From positions 124,001-188,000 of the forward strand of contig NZ_JAIQDG010000005.1 of NCBI RefSeq assembly GCF_020037125.1: a DNA stretch of 64,000 nt. Direction: 5' to 3'. Both the position numbers and the translations under genes were made by a program. Position 1 is the first letter of the stretch; every line of letters begins with the position of its first letter. Source of the stretch: Myxococcus sp. RHSTA-1-4. GTDB taxonomy: Bacteria; Myxococcota; Myxococcia; Myxococcales; Myxococcaceae. Below, piece by piece: positions 12,805-22,398 of this stretch. The notes below the pieces were generated by a model. That model saw only the letters and a list, made by a program, of their open reading frames with translations, was not told the origin of the DNA and did no database searches.

Positions 12805-13027
12805 GGGACCGCTCCCCTGCTCTTGCGTGGGACTTCTGGCGCCAGAAGCTAAGTCGCCTGCTTCCGCGCAACACCTCCCCCCGCCACTCCCCTCCCCGGC
12901 ACCGTCTCTCAGCGGCGTTTCGCCACCGCTGGAAACGTTGGGGCAGCTACCATTCGCATTCCGAGAGTGTCAAGGTCAACAGACCGCCAGGGAGGGCAAT
13001 GGCCACGTCCCGTGGGGGCTGGCGACC

Positions 13028-13879
13028 TCAGGCTTCGACGCGCACCACGATGACGGTGATGTTGTCGTCCCCGCCCCGCTCGTTGGCGAGGTCGATGAGC
13101 CGCTTGGGAACCTCCTCGAAGGCCCGCGTCTTCGTCACCACCTCGTGGATTTCGCGGTCCTCGAGCATGTTCGCGAGCCCGTCCGAGCACAGGAGGAAGA
13201 CATCACCGGGCTCCGACACCAGCCCCATGACGTCCACCTGCACCTCCTCCTCGAACCCCACGGAGCGGGTGATGATGTTCTTGTAGCGGGAGTGCTTGGC
13301 CTCCTCGGGGGTAATCATCCCGGCCTTGATCTGCTCGTTGACCAGGGAGTGGTCCTCGGAGATCTGCTGGATGAGGTCCCCGCGGATGAGGTACGCGCGG
13401 CTGTCGCCCACGTGGGCGAAGAAGGCGTGCTCGTCCCGCACCACCAGGGAGATGACGGTGGTGCCCATGCCGGACAGCCGCGCGTCCTCCTGGGCGGCCG
13501 TGAAGATGGCGAGGCACGCCTTCTCCACGGCGGTGCGCAGGGACTCGGGAATGGGCGAGTCCTGGAGGTTGGGGACGGAGAGGAAGGGGTTGTCCTTACC
13601 CTCCCGCGCCCGCCGCATCTCCTTGTCGATGGTCTCGACGGCGATGCGCGACGCGGTGCCTCCTCCCGCGTGGCCTCCCATCCCGTCCGCGACGACATAG
13701 AGCTGCAGCTCATCATCAATAAGGAAGCTGTCCTCATTGTGATTGCGCTTGCGCCCGACGTCCGTCAGGCCTGCGGAGACAATTTTGAGGCGGGAGGCCG
13801 CGGTCTGCCCTGCGGTGCTGGACACACCCTGGATGCTATGTGAGGCCCACGGATGGGGCAAGGACACGGATGCACCCAC
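13028..13879 (-). CDS. PP2C-family Ser/Thr protein phosphatase
   Basis: Up to 283 aa. The full PP2C motif set is present: RKRNHNEDSF, VVADGMGGHAGG, MGTTV, HVGDSRAYL, SEDHS, ITRSVG, LLCSDGL and GGDDNITVIVV, with the Asp residues that hold two Mn/Mg ions. It should remove phosphate from Ser/Thr in proteins, a common partner of the many eukaryotic-like kinases of myxobacteria (M. xanthus Pph1 is of this family). The start is uncertain: GTG at 13879, six bases after the recN stop, or an inner GTG at 13825 giving 265 aa. Probably co-transcribed with recN. Cytoplasmic. Confidence 0.9.
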   Translation of the reverse strand: MGASVSLPHPWASHSIQGVSSTAGQTAASRLKIVSAGLTDVGRKRNHNEDSFLIDDELQLYVVADGMGGHAGGGTASRIAVETIDKEMRRAREGKDNPFLSVPNLQDSPIPESLRTAVEKACLAIFTAAQEDARLSGMGTTVISLVVRDEHAFFAHVGDSRAYLIRGDLIQQISEDHSLVNEQIKAGMITPEEAKHSRYKNIITRSVGFEEEVQVDVMGLVSEPGDVFLLCSDGLANMLEDREIHEVVTKTRAFEEVPKRLIDLANERGGDDNITVIVVRVEA

Positions 13880-13885
13880 CGTTCA

Positions 13886-15631
13886 TCACGCAGTGCGTCG
13901 GAGCCGACCCCGGGGGGTACCCTCCGGGCCGGTCTCCCTCCTGGCCCTCGGGGTAGGGGCCCCCAGCGCCCGGTGGGCCGACCGAACCAGGGCCTCGGCG
14001 GCCCCCAGCGCCTCACGCGTCACCTCCACGCCGGACATCATCCGGGCCAGCTCGCGGGTGCGCTCCGCCCCGGCCTCCAGCACCACCACCTCGGACACGG
14101 TGCGCTCGGCCTTGAGGCCCTTGCGGATGAGCAGGTGGGCGTCCGCGTAGGCCGCCACCTGGGGAAGGTGGGTGATGCAGAGCACCTGACGGTGGCTGCT
14201 CACCTCCTTGATCATCCGCCCCACCACGTCGGCGATGGCGCCGCTGACACCCGCGTCCGCCTCGTCCAGGACGTAGCAGCCGCAGCCGTCGCTGTCCGCC
14301 AGGGCGCGCTTGAGGGCCAGCAGCAGGCGGCTCGCCTCACCACCGGAGGCCACCTTGGCCAGCGGGCGCGGCGGCTCGCCGGGGTTGGCACTGAAGAAGA
14401 ACTCCACCTCGTCCGCGCCGTCCGGACGCAGCGTCTCGCCCGGCGTCACCCGCACCTCGAAGGCCGCCTTGCCCATGGCCAGCCCCCCCAGGCCCTCGCG
14501 CACCTGGGCGGAGAACTCCACCGCGCTCTGCGCGCGCTTGCGCGACAGCACCATGGCCGCCTTGCGGGCCCGCTCCTCCACCCTGCGGCGCTCCTCGGCC
14601 AGCTCCTCCAGTACCTCCTGGCGGTTCTCCAGCGTGCCGAGCTCGGCCTCGATTTCGCCGCGCTTCTTCAGGAGACCATCCAGGTGGGTGCCGTGCTTGC
14701 GGCACAGGCGCTTGAGCGCGTCCAGCCGCTCCTCCACGTCCGCCAGCCGCGAGGGGTCCGACTCCAGCCCCTCCACGTACCGGTTCAGCCGGCGCTGCGC
14801 CTCCTCCAGCTCCGACAGGGCCGTGCTCAGCGCCTGCGCCACCGGCGTCAGCATGGCGTCGCTCTTCACCGCGTCGTGCACCAGCCCGAGCGCGCGGCTC
14901 ACCGTCTCCACCGCGGACTGCTCCTCGCCAGCCACCAACAGCTCGGCCTCGGACGCATGGCGCTTGAGCTTCTCCGCGCTGCCCAGCCGCTTGCGCTCGG
15001 CGTCCAGCCGCGCGTCCTCCCCGGCCTCCGGGTCCAGGCGCGTAATCTCGTCCAGTTGGAAGCGCAGGAACTCGGCGCGCTCGCGCACCTTCGCCTCGTC
15101 GCCCCCCAGCGCATTCATGCGCGCGTCCACCTCGCGCAGGGCGGAGTACTCGCCGAAGTAGTTCGCCAGCACCTCGTCCAGGGAGCCATACCTGTCCAGG
15201 AGGACGCGGTGCAGCCCCGGGTCGAAGAGGCTGACGTGCTCGTGCTGGCCGGCGATGTCCACCGTGCCGCGGGTGAGCTTCGACAGCACCCCCACCGTCA
15301 CCAGGGCACCATTGACGTACACCTTGCCCCGGCCGGTCCGGCCGAGCACCCGGCGCACCAGCACCTCCTCGCCGAGGTCCGGCAGCCCCAATTCCTCCAG
15401 GCGCATGCCCAATGCCGGGGTGCGCGCGAAGACGCCCTCCACGGACGCCTCCTCACAGCCGGCGCGGATGACGTCCGCGTCGGCCCGCCCGCCGAGCAGC
15501 AGGCCCAGTGCATCCACGAGGATGGACTTGCCCGCACCTGTTTCACCTGTAAGGACGGTGAGGCCGGCTCCGAACGCCACCTCCACCTCCTCAATCACCG
15601 CCACGTTCGAGATCCGAAGACCCAGCAGCAC
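13886..15631 (-). CDS. recN: DNA repair protein RecN
   Basis: 581 aa, typical RecN length. It is an SMC-like ATPase: N-terminal half with Walker A GETGAGKSIL at about residue 30, a long central coiled coil (about 150-350) and the C-terminal half with a SGGEASRLLLAL signature and YVLDEADAG Walker B. RecN acts in double-strand break repair. GTG start preceded by GGAGGG at good spacing. It runs into the PP2C gene with a 6-base gap. No SOS box was identified upstream. Confidence 0.95.
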   Translation of the reverse strand: MLLGLRISNVAVIEEVEVAFGAGLTVLTGETGAGKSILVDALGLLLGGRADADVIRAGCEEASVEGVFARTPALGMRLEELGLPDLGEEVLVRRVLGRTGRGKVYVNGALVTVGVLSKLTRGTVDIAGQHEHVSLFDPGLHRVLLDRYGSLDEVLANYFGEYSALREVDARMNALGGDEAKVRERAEFLRFQLDEITRLDPEAGEDARLDAERKRLGSAEKLKRHASEAELLVAGEEQSAVETVSRALGLVHDAVKSDAMLTPVAQALSTALSELEEAQRRLNRYVEGLESDPSRLADVEERLDALKRLCRKHGTHLDGLLKKRGEIEAELGTLENRQEVLEELAEERRRVEERARKAAMVLSRKRAQSAVEFSAQVREGLGGLAMGKAAFEVRVTPGETLRPDGADEVEFFFSANPGEPPRPLAKVASGGEASRLLLALKRALADSDGCGCYVLDEADAGVSGAIADVVGRMIKEVSSHRQVLCITHLPQVAAYADAHLLIRKGLKAERTVSEVVVLEAGAERTRELARMMSGVEVTREALGAAEALVRSAHRALGAPTPRARRETGPEGTPRGRLRRTA

Positions 15632-15744
15632 GCGCGCCCTCCGTGGTCCGTACGACGGCCCTGGTAACTGAACACCCTAGCAGGTCCCTCTGACACTGCA
15701 CAGGCGTTCGGGTCGGGCGCACGTCTGGCGTGCGGGTGGGAGAG

Positions 15745-15763
15745 GGAGCTCCGTCGGAGCTCC
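15745..15763 (-). terminator. Hairpin terminator after the SNF2 gene
   Basis: Two copies of the self-complementary octamer GGAGCTCC, separated by GTC, form an 8-base stem with a 3-base loop just past the SNF2 stop codon and before recN. There is no long T-tract. Confidence 0.45.
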
Positions 15764-15777
15764 AACTTCGCAACCCC

Positions 15778-18700
15778 TCAGATTTCGGTGAACAGCTCCT
15801 GGATGTCCTGCTCGGTGAGCGTCCGGCCCAACTCGTCACCGTCCGCGCCGAGCACCCCGGCGGCCAAATCACGCTTGCGGCGCTGGAGGGACAGAATCTT
15901 CTCCTCCACGGTGCCGCGGGTAATCAGCTTGTAGCTGATGACGGCGCGCGTCTGACCGATGCGGTGGGTACGGTCTGTGGCCTGGTCCTCCACGGCGGGG
16001 TTCCACCACGGGTCGAAGTGGATGACGTAGTCCGCCGCGGTGAGGTTGAGGCCGGTGCCTCCCGCCTTCAGGGAGATGAAGAACAGCGGCGGCCCGTCGG
16101 GCTGGTTGTACTCGTCCACCTTGCCCATGCGGTCCTTGGTCCGGCCGTCCAGGTAGAGGTAGCGCAGGCCCTTCTTGTCCGCCTCCGTCTTGAGCAGCTC
16201 CAGCATCTCCGTGAACTGGCTGAAGACGAGCGCGCGGTGCCCCTCGGCCACCAGGTCCTCCACCAGCTGGAGGAAGCGCTCCACCTTGGCGCTGGAGGGC
16301 AGCAGCGTGCCGGGCGGCATCTTGAGCAGGCGCGGGTCGCAGCACACCTGCCGCAGGCGCATCAGCGCGGCGAGGATGGACACGCGGCTGCGCTTGAAGC
16401 CCACCTTCTCGATGGACTCGGTCACCTTGCGGCGGCTCTCCTCCAGCACCTCGCGGTAGAGGGCGGCCTGGCCGGGCTCCATCTCGCACCAGGCGATGCT
16501 CTCCGTCTTGGGCGGCAGGTCCTTGGCCACCTCCGTCTTCAGACGGCGGAGGATGAAGGGCTGGATGCGGCGGCGCAGCCGGTCCTTCGCGGTGGCGTCG
16601 TTGGCCACCTGGATGGGCTGCTCGTACCTGTCACTGAAGCCGTCCGCGCTGCCGAGGAAGCCCGGCATCAGGAAGTCGAAGATGCTCCACAGCTCCGACA
16701 GGCGGTTCTCCAGCGGGGTGCCGGTGAGCGCCAGGCGCGTCTCGCTGGGCAGCGACTTGCACGCCTGCGCGGTGGCGCTGTCCGCGTTCTTGATGTTCTG
16801 CGCCTCGTCCAGGATGACGTAGCGGAAGCCCACCTGGGAGAGCTGGTCCAGATCCCGACGCACCAGGGCGTACGAGGTGAGGACCAGGTCCATCCCCTTC
16901 AGGTCCTCCGCGCGCTCCTTGCGGTCCTGGCCGTGCCACACCATGACCTTGAGGCCCGGGGTGAAGCGCTCGGCCTCGCGCTCCCAGTTGGCGAGCACGC
17001 TGGTGGGGGCCACCACGAGCGACGGCTTGCGCCCCTCGTCGTTGGCCACCTTCTGCATGAGGCTCAGCGACTGCACCGTCTTACCGAGACCCATGTCGTC
17101 CGCGAGGATGCCGGACAGGCCGTGGCGGCGCAGGAACCAGAGCCAGGACAGGCCCGCCTCCTGGTAGTGGCGCAGCGTGGCGTTGAGCCCCTCGGGCACG
17201 GCGACCTTGGGCACGCCGGCCGTCTCGCGCAGCTCCAGCATGGCCTGGCGCGCCTTGGCCTCCACCTCGGTGAACTCGCCCAGGTCGGCCAGCAAATCCA
17301 GCGCGACGGCCTGGTGCAGCGGCAGCCGCGTGCGGGAGCGGCCCGGCATGGCGCCGGCCTCCTCCAGCAGGTCCGCCACACGCTTGAGCTCGGCGGCGTC
17401 GGCCTCCGCGAAGGTGCCGTCCTTCAGGGGGACGAAGCGGCGGCCGGAGTCCAGCCACATGCGCACGGCGCCCAGGTCCACCGCCTGGTCGTCGGTGACG
17501 AACTCCGCGTCCAGGTCGAACCACTGCACGCCGCTCATGCCCACGCGGATGCGCGGCTTGAGCTTGGGGCGCAGGCGCACCTTGGGGGCCTGCACGCCGA
17601 AGCGCTCCCACTCGGCGGGGAGCGAGGCGAGCCCTCGGGCCCAGAACTCCAGCGCGGTGTCGCCGGCGGCGTCGAAGACGGCGCTCTGCGGCTCGAAGCG
17701 CAGGCCCAGCTCGAGCAGCAGCTTGCCGGCGGCGCGCTCCACGTCCTCGCGGCGGCGGTACAGCTTGCGGCTCTCCGCGCCCACGCCGCTGGCGTAGCCC
17801 AGGTGCGTGGCCGTGGGGGACACCGGCACGGTGGTCTGCCCGTAGCGGGCGGCGAGCTGCACCTTCACCTTTTCCGGGTTGCCCTCCAAGGTCACCATGA
17901 AGCGCGGCTCCACCGACTCGTCCACGTCGATGTCGTCCGCCTTCAGCGCCATGCGGAAGCGCGGCAGGTGCGCGGCGAAGAAGGTCAGCACCCGGTCCAG
18001 CTGCCCGGCCGGGAAGGACATGCTCGGCTCCAGCAGCCACTTGCGCAGCAGCCGGGGCGGGAAGTCCGGCTCCACCGCGTGCAGGTTCTGCCCCTGGATG
18101 ACCCAGGTCTTCTTCCCCGACAGGAGGATGACGTCCTTGAGGGAGTAGCTGGCACCGTCCGGGAAGAGCAGCTCGATGCGCGCGGTGGCGCCGTCCGGAC
18201 GGGACTCCAGGCGGATCTGCGGGCGCACGGGGGCTTCCGTGTTGATGAGCGCCGTGCCCCGGTAGATGACGCGGCGGGTGCGCAGGAACTCCAGCGCCTC
18301 GCTCAGGTCCTCGTCGGAGAGGACGATGCGCGAGTCATACCGGTGCTCGTGGCGCGAGAGCATCATGAAGACGCGCTCGTCCGCGGGAGCGATGCGGCCG
18401 CCCGTCTGCAACAGGCGCTTGACGTGGATGGGGCCCTTCGTCTGCGCGTCCTGCCGGCGCACGTCCACCACCCAGTGCCGTCCCCCGTTGCCGGTGCTGG
18501 AGGCCGTCAGGCGGTAGAAGAACTCGTAGTCGGGCAGCGAGGACAGGCCCAGCCAGCTCTCCACCTTGGCGAGCGCCGGCAGGTTCACCGCGTCGACGCC
18601 CGGCGACGCCGGCTCTACGGGCACCTCGTCGTCGATGACCTCGTTGGGGGCCTCGGCCTGGGCCTGGACCTCGGGCACGGGCTTGGGGCGCGGCTGCGGG

Positions 18701-19167
18701 GGCGCGGGCGGGCGGAAGCGCGCGGCGTAGATGAGGGCGGCGGCCACCACGTGCTTGCAGTGGGGGCCGTAGACGTTCCACGACTGGCAGGTGCAGGTGG
18801 ACGTGGCCTTCCCGTCCCCCAGCGCCAGGGCCACCTGGTAGCGCTCGCCGGACGAGCCGGCGACCTGGGCGGTGATGCGGTCACCCTCGCGCTGGAGACC
18901 GAAGACGCGGCGCGTTTCGGCCACCTCCCGTCCCTTCTTGAAGGTGGTGGGTTGGACTTCAGCCTTCAGGGCCCGCAGCCACACGGTGTCCTGAGGAGGG
19001 AGGGCGTCTCGAATGTCGGCGGTGGATTGCACGGCTGGCAAAGGCCCCAGGCTCCAATGGCCGCGGGGAACCCGTTGGACTACCACAGCGACGGGGCTCC
19101 CGCTCGCGGGAAAAATCGATGCGTCCGCCAGCGGAACCCGCCCGCCGGCCTCAGGCTGTGAGAGCAT
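15778..19167 (-). CDS. SNF2-family helicase/ATPase with N-terminal SWIM zinc finger
   Basis: About 1129 aa. An N-terminal region holds a SWIM motif ([15 protein letters not shown], about residue 125). A long bacterial SNF2-associated region follows (about 190-640). The Swi2/Snf2 motor comes next: [13 protein letters not shown] (Walker A), [24 protein letters not shown] (DEAQ box), [19 protein letters not shown], then the C-terminal helicase lobe with [11 protein letters not shown] and [12 protein letters not shown]. This matches bacterial HepA/RapA-like SNF2 ATPases that move on double-stranded DNA; SWIM probably binds DNA or protein. The start is unsure: ATG at 19167 lies only 11 bases from the divergent dehydrogenase start, so a start further in is possible. 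Confidence 0.9.
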   Translation of the reverse strand: MLSQPEAGGRVPLADASIFPASGSPVAVVVQRVPRGHWSLGPLPAVQSTADIRDALPPQDTVWLRALKAEVQPTTFKKGREVAETRRVFGLQREGDRITAQVAGSSGERYQVALALGDGKATSTCTCQSWNVYGPHCKHVVAAALIYAARFRPPAPPQPRPKPVPEVQAQAEAPNEVIDDEVPVEPASPGVDAVNLPALAKVESWLGLSSLPDYEFFYRLTASSTGNGGRHWVVDVRRQDAQTKGPIHVKRLLQTGGRIAPADERVFMMLSRHEHRYDSRIVLSDEDLSEALEFLRTRRVIYRGTALINTEAPVRPQIRLESRPDGATARIELLFPDGASYSLKDVILLSGKKTWVIQGQNLHAVEPDFPPRLLRKWLLEPSMSFPAGQLDRVLTFFAAHLPRFRMALKADDIDVDESVEPRFMVTLEGNPEKVKVQLAARYGQTTVPVSPTATHLGYASGVGAESRKLYRRREDVERAAGKLLLELGLRFEPQSAVFDAAGDTALEFWARGLASLPAEWERFGVQAPKVRLRPKLKPRIRVGMSGVQWFDLDAEFVTDDQAVDLGAVRMWLDSGRRFVPLKDGTFAEADAAELKRVADLLEEAGAMPGRSRTRLPLHQAVALDLLADLGEFTEVEAKARQAMLELRETAGVPKVAVPEGLNATLRHYQEAGLSWLWFLRRHGLSGILADDMGLGKTVQSLSLMQKVANDEGRKPSLVVAPTSVLANWEREAERFTPGLKVMVWHGQDRKERAEDLKGMDLVLTSYALVRRDLDQLSQVGFRYVILDEAQNIKNADSATAQACKSLPSETRLALTGTPLENRLSELWSIFDFLMPGFLGSADGFSDRYEQPIQVANDATAKDRLRRRIQPFILRRLKTEVAKDLPPKTESIAWCEMEPGQAALYREVLEESRRKVTESIEKVGFKRSRVSILAALMRLRQVCCDPRLLKMPPGTLLPSSAKVERFLQLVEDLVAEGHRALVFSQFTEMLELLKTEADKKGLRYLYLDGRTKDRMGKVDEYNQPDGPPLFFISLKAGGTGLNLTAADYVIHFDPWWNPAVEDQATDRTHRIGQTRAVISYKLITRGTVEEKILSLQRRKRDLAAGVLGADGDELGRTLTEQDIQELFTEI

Positions 19168-19178
19168 CAACCCCCGTC

Positions 19179-20165
19179 ATGGCCCGGACCGTCCGCCCCC
19201 GTGTCTTCGTGACCCGCCAGCTTCCTGGAGAGGCCCTCGGCCGACTGGGCAGGCACGTGGACCTGCGCGTCTGGGAGGAGGAGCTGCCACCGTCCCGTGA
19301 CACGCTGCTGGCCGAGGCGGCGCTCGCCGAGGGGCTTGTCACCCTGCTGACAGACCGGGTGGACGCCGGGCTGCTCGCCGCCACGCCGGGCCTGCGAGCG
19401 GTGAGCAACGTGGCCGTCGGGTACGACAACATCGATGTGCCAGCATGTACCGCGCGCCGGATTGCGGTGGGCAACACCCCCGGCGTGCTGACGGAGACCA
19501 CCGCGGATTTCGCGTTTGCCCTGTTGATGGGGCTGGCCCGGCGGGTGGCGGAGGCGGATGCCTTCGTCCGTGCGGGGAAATGGCGGACCTGGAGCCCCAC
19601 CCTGCTACTGGGCACGGACATATATGGTGCCACGCTGGGCATCGTCGGCCTGGGCGCCATCGGCGCCGCGGTGGCGAGGCGGGCGCGGGGCTTCGGCATG
19701 CGCGTGCTGTACGTGAGCCGCCAGCCGAGGCCGGACCTGGAGGCGGAGCTGGGCGTACGGCGGGTGGACAAGGCCACGCTGCTGGCGGAATCGGACGTGG
19801 TGAGCCTGCACGTCCCGCTGTCGGCGGCGACGCGGCACTGGCTGGGGCGCGAGGAACTGGCGGCGATGAAGCCCGGCGCGCTGCTGGTCAACACCGCGCG
19901 CGGCGGGGTGGTGGACCAGGAGGCGCTGACTGAAGCGCTGCGAGGGGGGCGGCTGGGCGGGGCGGCGCTCGACGTGATGGAACCGGAGCCATTACCGGCT
20001 GACAACCCGCTGATGACGCTCCCGAACGTATTGCTGGCGCCGCACATCGCGAGCGCCTCGCATGCCACGCGGGGCCGCATGGCCTCCATGGCGGTGGACA
20101 ACCTGTTGGCCGCGCTGGAGGGACGGCGGCCTCCTCACTGCGTCAACCCGGAGCTCTTCTCATGA
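19179..20165 (+). CDS. D-2-hydroxyacid dehydrogenase (glyoxylate/hydroxypyruvate reductase type)
   Basis: 328 aa from the ATG at 19179. It has the substrate-domain [11 protein letters not shown] segment, the NAD(P)-binding [16 protein letters not shown] motif, and the catalytic Arg ([14 protein letters not shown]), Glu (DVMEPEPLP) and His ([10 protein letters not shown]). This matches GyaR/GhrB-type enzymes that reduce glyoxylate or hydroxypyruvate, though other 2-ketoacids are possible. Its stop overlaps the apt start (ATGA), so both are translated from one message. The upstream frame extension lacks similarity and runs into the divergent SNF2 gene. Confidence 0.88.
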   Translation: MARTVRPRVFVTRQLPGEALGRLGRHVDLRVWEEELPPSRDTLLAEAALAEGLVTLLTDRVDAGLLAATPGLRAVSNVAVGYDNIDVPACTARRIAVGNTPGVLTETTADFAFALLMGLARRVAEADAFVRAGKWRTWSPTLLLGTDIYGATLGIVGLGAIGAAVARRARGFGMRVLYVSRQPRPDLEAELGVRRVDKATLLAESDVVSLHVPLSAATRHWLGREELAAMKPGALLVNTARGGVVDQEALTEALRGGRLGGAALDVMEPEPLPADNPLMTLPNVLLAPHIASASHATRGRMASMAVDNLLAALEGRRPPHCVNPELFS

Positions 20166-20716
20166 ACCTGCCCGCAGCGAACCTGACCGACACCACCCTC
20201 GCCGCCGACGTGACGGCGCGGCTGCGCGACGTGCCGGACTTCCCCAAGCCGGGCATCGTCTTCAAGGACATCACCCCCGTGCTGGCCGACCCGCTCCTGT
20301 TCGGCCGCGTCATCAACGCCATGTCCGCGCCCTTCCGCGGGCAGCACATCACCAAGGTGGTGGGCGTGGAGGCCCGAGGCTTCCTGCTGGGCGCGCCCAT
20401 CGCCCTGGCGCTCCAGGCGGGCTTCGTCCCTGCGCGCAAGCCGGGCAAGCTGCCCCACCGCTCCATCGTGGAGCGCTACTCGCTGGAGTACGGCGCGGAC
20501 GGCGTGGAGATGCACGAGGACGCCATCCTGAAGGGTGAGCGCGTGCTCGTGGTCGACGACGTGCTGGCGACGGGCGGCACGGCGGAGGCCACCTCCAAGC
20601 TGGTGAAGCGGCTGGGCGGTGAGCTGGTCGGCTACAGCTTCCTCATCACCCTGGACTTCCTGGAGGGGCCGAAGCGGCTCGGCGCCGACAAGGTGACGAC
20701 GCTGCTCTCCTTCTGA
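20162..20716 (+). CDS. apt: Adenine phosphoribosyltransferase
   Basis: 184 aa, family length. The [15 protein letters not shown] start, [16 protein letters not shown], the RKPGKLP loop and the PRPP-binding motif [14 protein letters not shown] are all clear. It salvages adenine to AMP using PRPP. Its ATG overlaps the preceding stop by four bases. Confidence 0.96.
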   Translation: MNLPAANLTDTTLAADVTARLRDVPDFPKPGIVFKDITPVLADPLLFGRVINAMSAPFRGQHITKVVGVEARGFLLGAPIALALQAGFVPARKPGKLPHRSIVERYSLEYGADGVEMHEDAILKGERVLVVDDVLATGGTAEATSKLVKRLGGELVGYSFLITLDFLEGPKRLGADKVTTLLSF

Positions 20717-20825
20717 GGGACGGCGGGCGCCTCCGGGCATCCCCGCCCTCCCCCGCCCGACTGCTGCCGAGCGGACCCGGCCTGCCCAACTCTGGAGGAG
20801 CCACTACCTCACGGAGGGGAAGACC

Positions 20826-21671
20826 ATGCCCGAGGTGCGCTCCAAGGACGGCGCCCACATCCACTACGACGACGTGGGCCGTGGGGAGCCCGCGCTGCTC
20901 TTCATCCCGGGCTGGTGCACCACCCGGGCCGGCTTCCGTCAGCTCCTCCCCCGCTGCGCCTCCCGCCGCCGCGTCCTCTCCGTGGACCTGCGCGGACATG
21001 GCGCGTCCTCGAGTGGTGGCACCGACTTCGACAGCGCCACCGTGCTCGACGACCTGCTCACCGTGGTGAGGACCAGCGGCGCGCGGCGGATTGTCCCCGT
21101 GGCCCTGTCGCACGCGGGCTGGTGGGCGCTGGAGCTGCGGCGCGAGCTGGGCGCCGAGCGCGTCCCCCAGCTCGTGCTGCTGGACTGGATTGTCACCGAG
21201 CCGCCTCCTCCCTTCCGCGATGCCTTGCAGGCCCTGGTGTCGGACCGCTGGCGGGAGGCCCGTGACGGGCTGTTCGGCATGTGGCTGCAAGGCGTGGAGG
21301 ACAAGAGCATCATCCGCTTCGTCCGCGAGGACATGGGCTCCTTCGGAGAGGAGATGTGGGCCCGGGCCGCGCGGGAGATTTCCTCCGCCTACGCACGCGA
21401 GGGCTCCCCGCTGCGAGCCCTGTCCGCGCTGACGCCGTCCACGCCCACGCTGCACCTGTACTCGCAGCCGGAGTCACACGACTACCTCGAGGGACAGGTG
21501 GCCTTCGGCACGCAGAACCCGTGGTTCCACGTGATGAAGCTGCCCGCCGTCAGCCACTTCCCCGCGCTGGAGGTGCCCGACCTCGTGGCCGCCGGCATCG
21601 AGGCGCTGGTCTCCGCCCGGGAGACCTACATGAACACCACCCTCGACATGCCGGGCCCCGCGCCGGCCTGA
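20826..21671 (+). CDS. Alpha/beta-hydrolase-fold protein resembling cofactor-free quinolone 2,4-dioxygenases (Hod/AqdC type)
   Basis: 281 aa, cytoplasmic; ATG after GGAGGGGA. The nucleophile elbow is not G-x-S-x-G but ALSHAGWW (Ser95, His96). With the LLDWIV Asp (120), the GLFxMWLxG Trp (153), the PGWC turn (30-31) and the SHFPA His (244), it matches, from memory, the layout of Arthrobacter Hod, which opens 3-hydroxy-4(1H)-quinolones with O2 and no metal or flavin, and AqdC, which degrades the Pseudomonas quinolone signal. RWREARDGLF and the AYAREGSP stretch also align with Hod. Two active-site positions differ (Thr in place of a His after PGWC, Leu in place of a His before the Ser), so the substrate is open. 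A plain esterase is less likely but possible. Confidence 0.65.
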   Translation: MPEVRSKDGAHIHYDDVGRGEPALLFIPGWCTTRAGFRQLLPRCASRRRVLSVDLRGHGASSSGGTDFDSATVLDDLLTVVRTSGARRIVPVALSHAGWWALELRRELGAERVPQLVLLDWIVTEPPPPFRDALQALVSDRWREARDGLFGMWLQGVEDKSIIRFVREDMGSFGEEMWARAAREISSAYAREGSPLRALSALTPSTPTLHLYSQPESHDYLEGQVAFGTQNPWFHVMKLPAVSHFPALEVPDLVAAGIEALVSARETYMNTTLDMPGPAPA

Positions 21672-21675
21672 CTCC

Positions 21676-21693
21676 CGGCGGCCCACCCCGCCG
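21676..21693 (+). terminator. Candidate terminator after the Hod-like gene
   Basis: CGGCGG-CCCACC-CCGCCG gives a 6-base GC stem and 6-base loop directly after the stop codon. No T-tract. Confidence 0.35.
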
Positions 21694-21730
21694 CACACCC
21701 GAGCACCGACCCCGGCCCGCCCACGCCGGG

Positions 21731-21759
21731 TTGACGCCTGCGCATGGTCTGTTTATAAG
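21731..21759 (+). promoter_or_regulatory. Sigma-70 promoter of the TetR-MFS-coaD-MBL operon
   Basis: TTGACG (21731-21736), 17 bases, then TATAAG (21754-21759): near-consensus and optimally spaced, with the expected transcription start inside the following palindrome and about 25 bases before the regulator ATG. Confidence 0.75.
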
Positions 21760-21776
21760 TTGGTCACACAACCAAC
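21759..21776. promoter_or_regulatory. Perfect palindromic operator, probably for the adjacent TetR regulator
   Basis: GTTGGT-CACACA-ACCAAC: two perfect 6-base arms with a 6-base spacer, 18 bases long, starting at the last base of the -10 box. The size and place fit a TetR-dimer operator that represses its own operon. Binding is inferred. Confidence 0.65.
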
Positions 21777-21789
21777 AAACAAGGCCACC

Positions 21790-22398
21790 ATGCCCCGTCC
21801 GTCCAACACCGAGGAGCGCCGCCAGCAGATTGTCGCCGGGCTGCTGAAGGTCATGGCCGAGCGCGGGTACGAGCGCGCCTCGGTGGGGGAAATCGCGAAG
21901 GCGGCGGGCCTGAGCCCGGGCCTCGTGCACTACCACTTCAGCGACAAGCAGGAGATTCTGCTCACGCTGGTGGAGCAGCTCGCGTCCCGGGCACGGGAGC
22001 GGGTGGCGACGCGGCTCGCGAAGCTGAAGGGCGACGACGCACGGGCCCGGGTGGACGCCTTCATCGACGCGTTCCTCTCCACGGGCGCGGACGCGGCCCC
22101 GGAGGCGGTGGCGAGCTGGGTCACCATCAGCGCGGAGGCCATCCGCCAGCCCGAGGTCCGCGCCGCCTACGAGAAGGTGGTGCGCGCGGACCTGGAGCAA
22201 CTGGAGTCCCTCGTCGCCGCGGTGGTGGGCAGGCGCCGCGCGCGGGCCATCGCCGCGGGCCTCTTCGCCGCGGTGCAGGGCTACTTCGTGCTGTCAGCGA
22301 GCTCACCGGGCCTGGTGCCCGCGGGCTCCGCGGCCGGCACGGTGAAGCGCATGGCCGCGGGCCTGCTGGACACGGCGGAAGCGCGGGAGGACGCATGA
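21790..22398 (+). CDS. TetR/AcrR-family transcriptional regulator
   Basis: 202 aa. The N-terminal helix-turn-helix is typical: RRQQIVAGLLKVMAERGYERASVGEIAKAAGLSPGLVHYHFSDKQEIL (residues about 10-57; BetI-like). The C-terminal ligand domain is helical and Ala-rich. The ATG at 21790 was chosen because the upstream in-frame start at 21760 lies inside the promoter/operator. It is expected to repress its own promoter through the adjacent palindrome and be released by a ligand linked to the downstream MFS transporter. Overlaps the transporter gene by four bases. Confidence 0.9.
   Translation: MPRPSNTEERRQQIVAGLLKVMAERGYERASVGEIAKAAGLSPGLVHYHFSDKQEILLTLVEQLASRARERVATRLAKLKGDDARARVDAFIDAFLSTGADAAPEAVASWVTISAEAIRQPEVRAAYEKVVRADLEQLESLVAAVVGRRRARAIAAGLFAAVQGYFVLSASSPGLVPAGSAAGTVKRMAAGLLDTAEAREDA

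Noticed and set aside
21760-21789. Upstream start for the TetR gene
   Set aside because: It lies inside the promoter and palindrome and has no ribosome site; the ATG at 21790 fits the family start.
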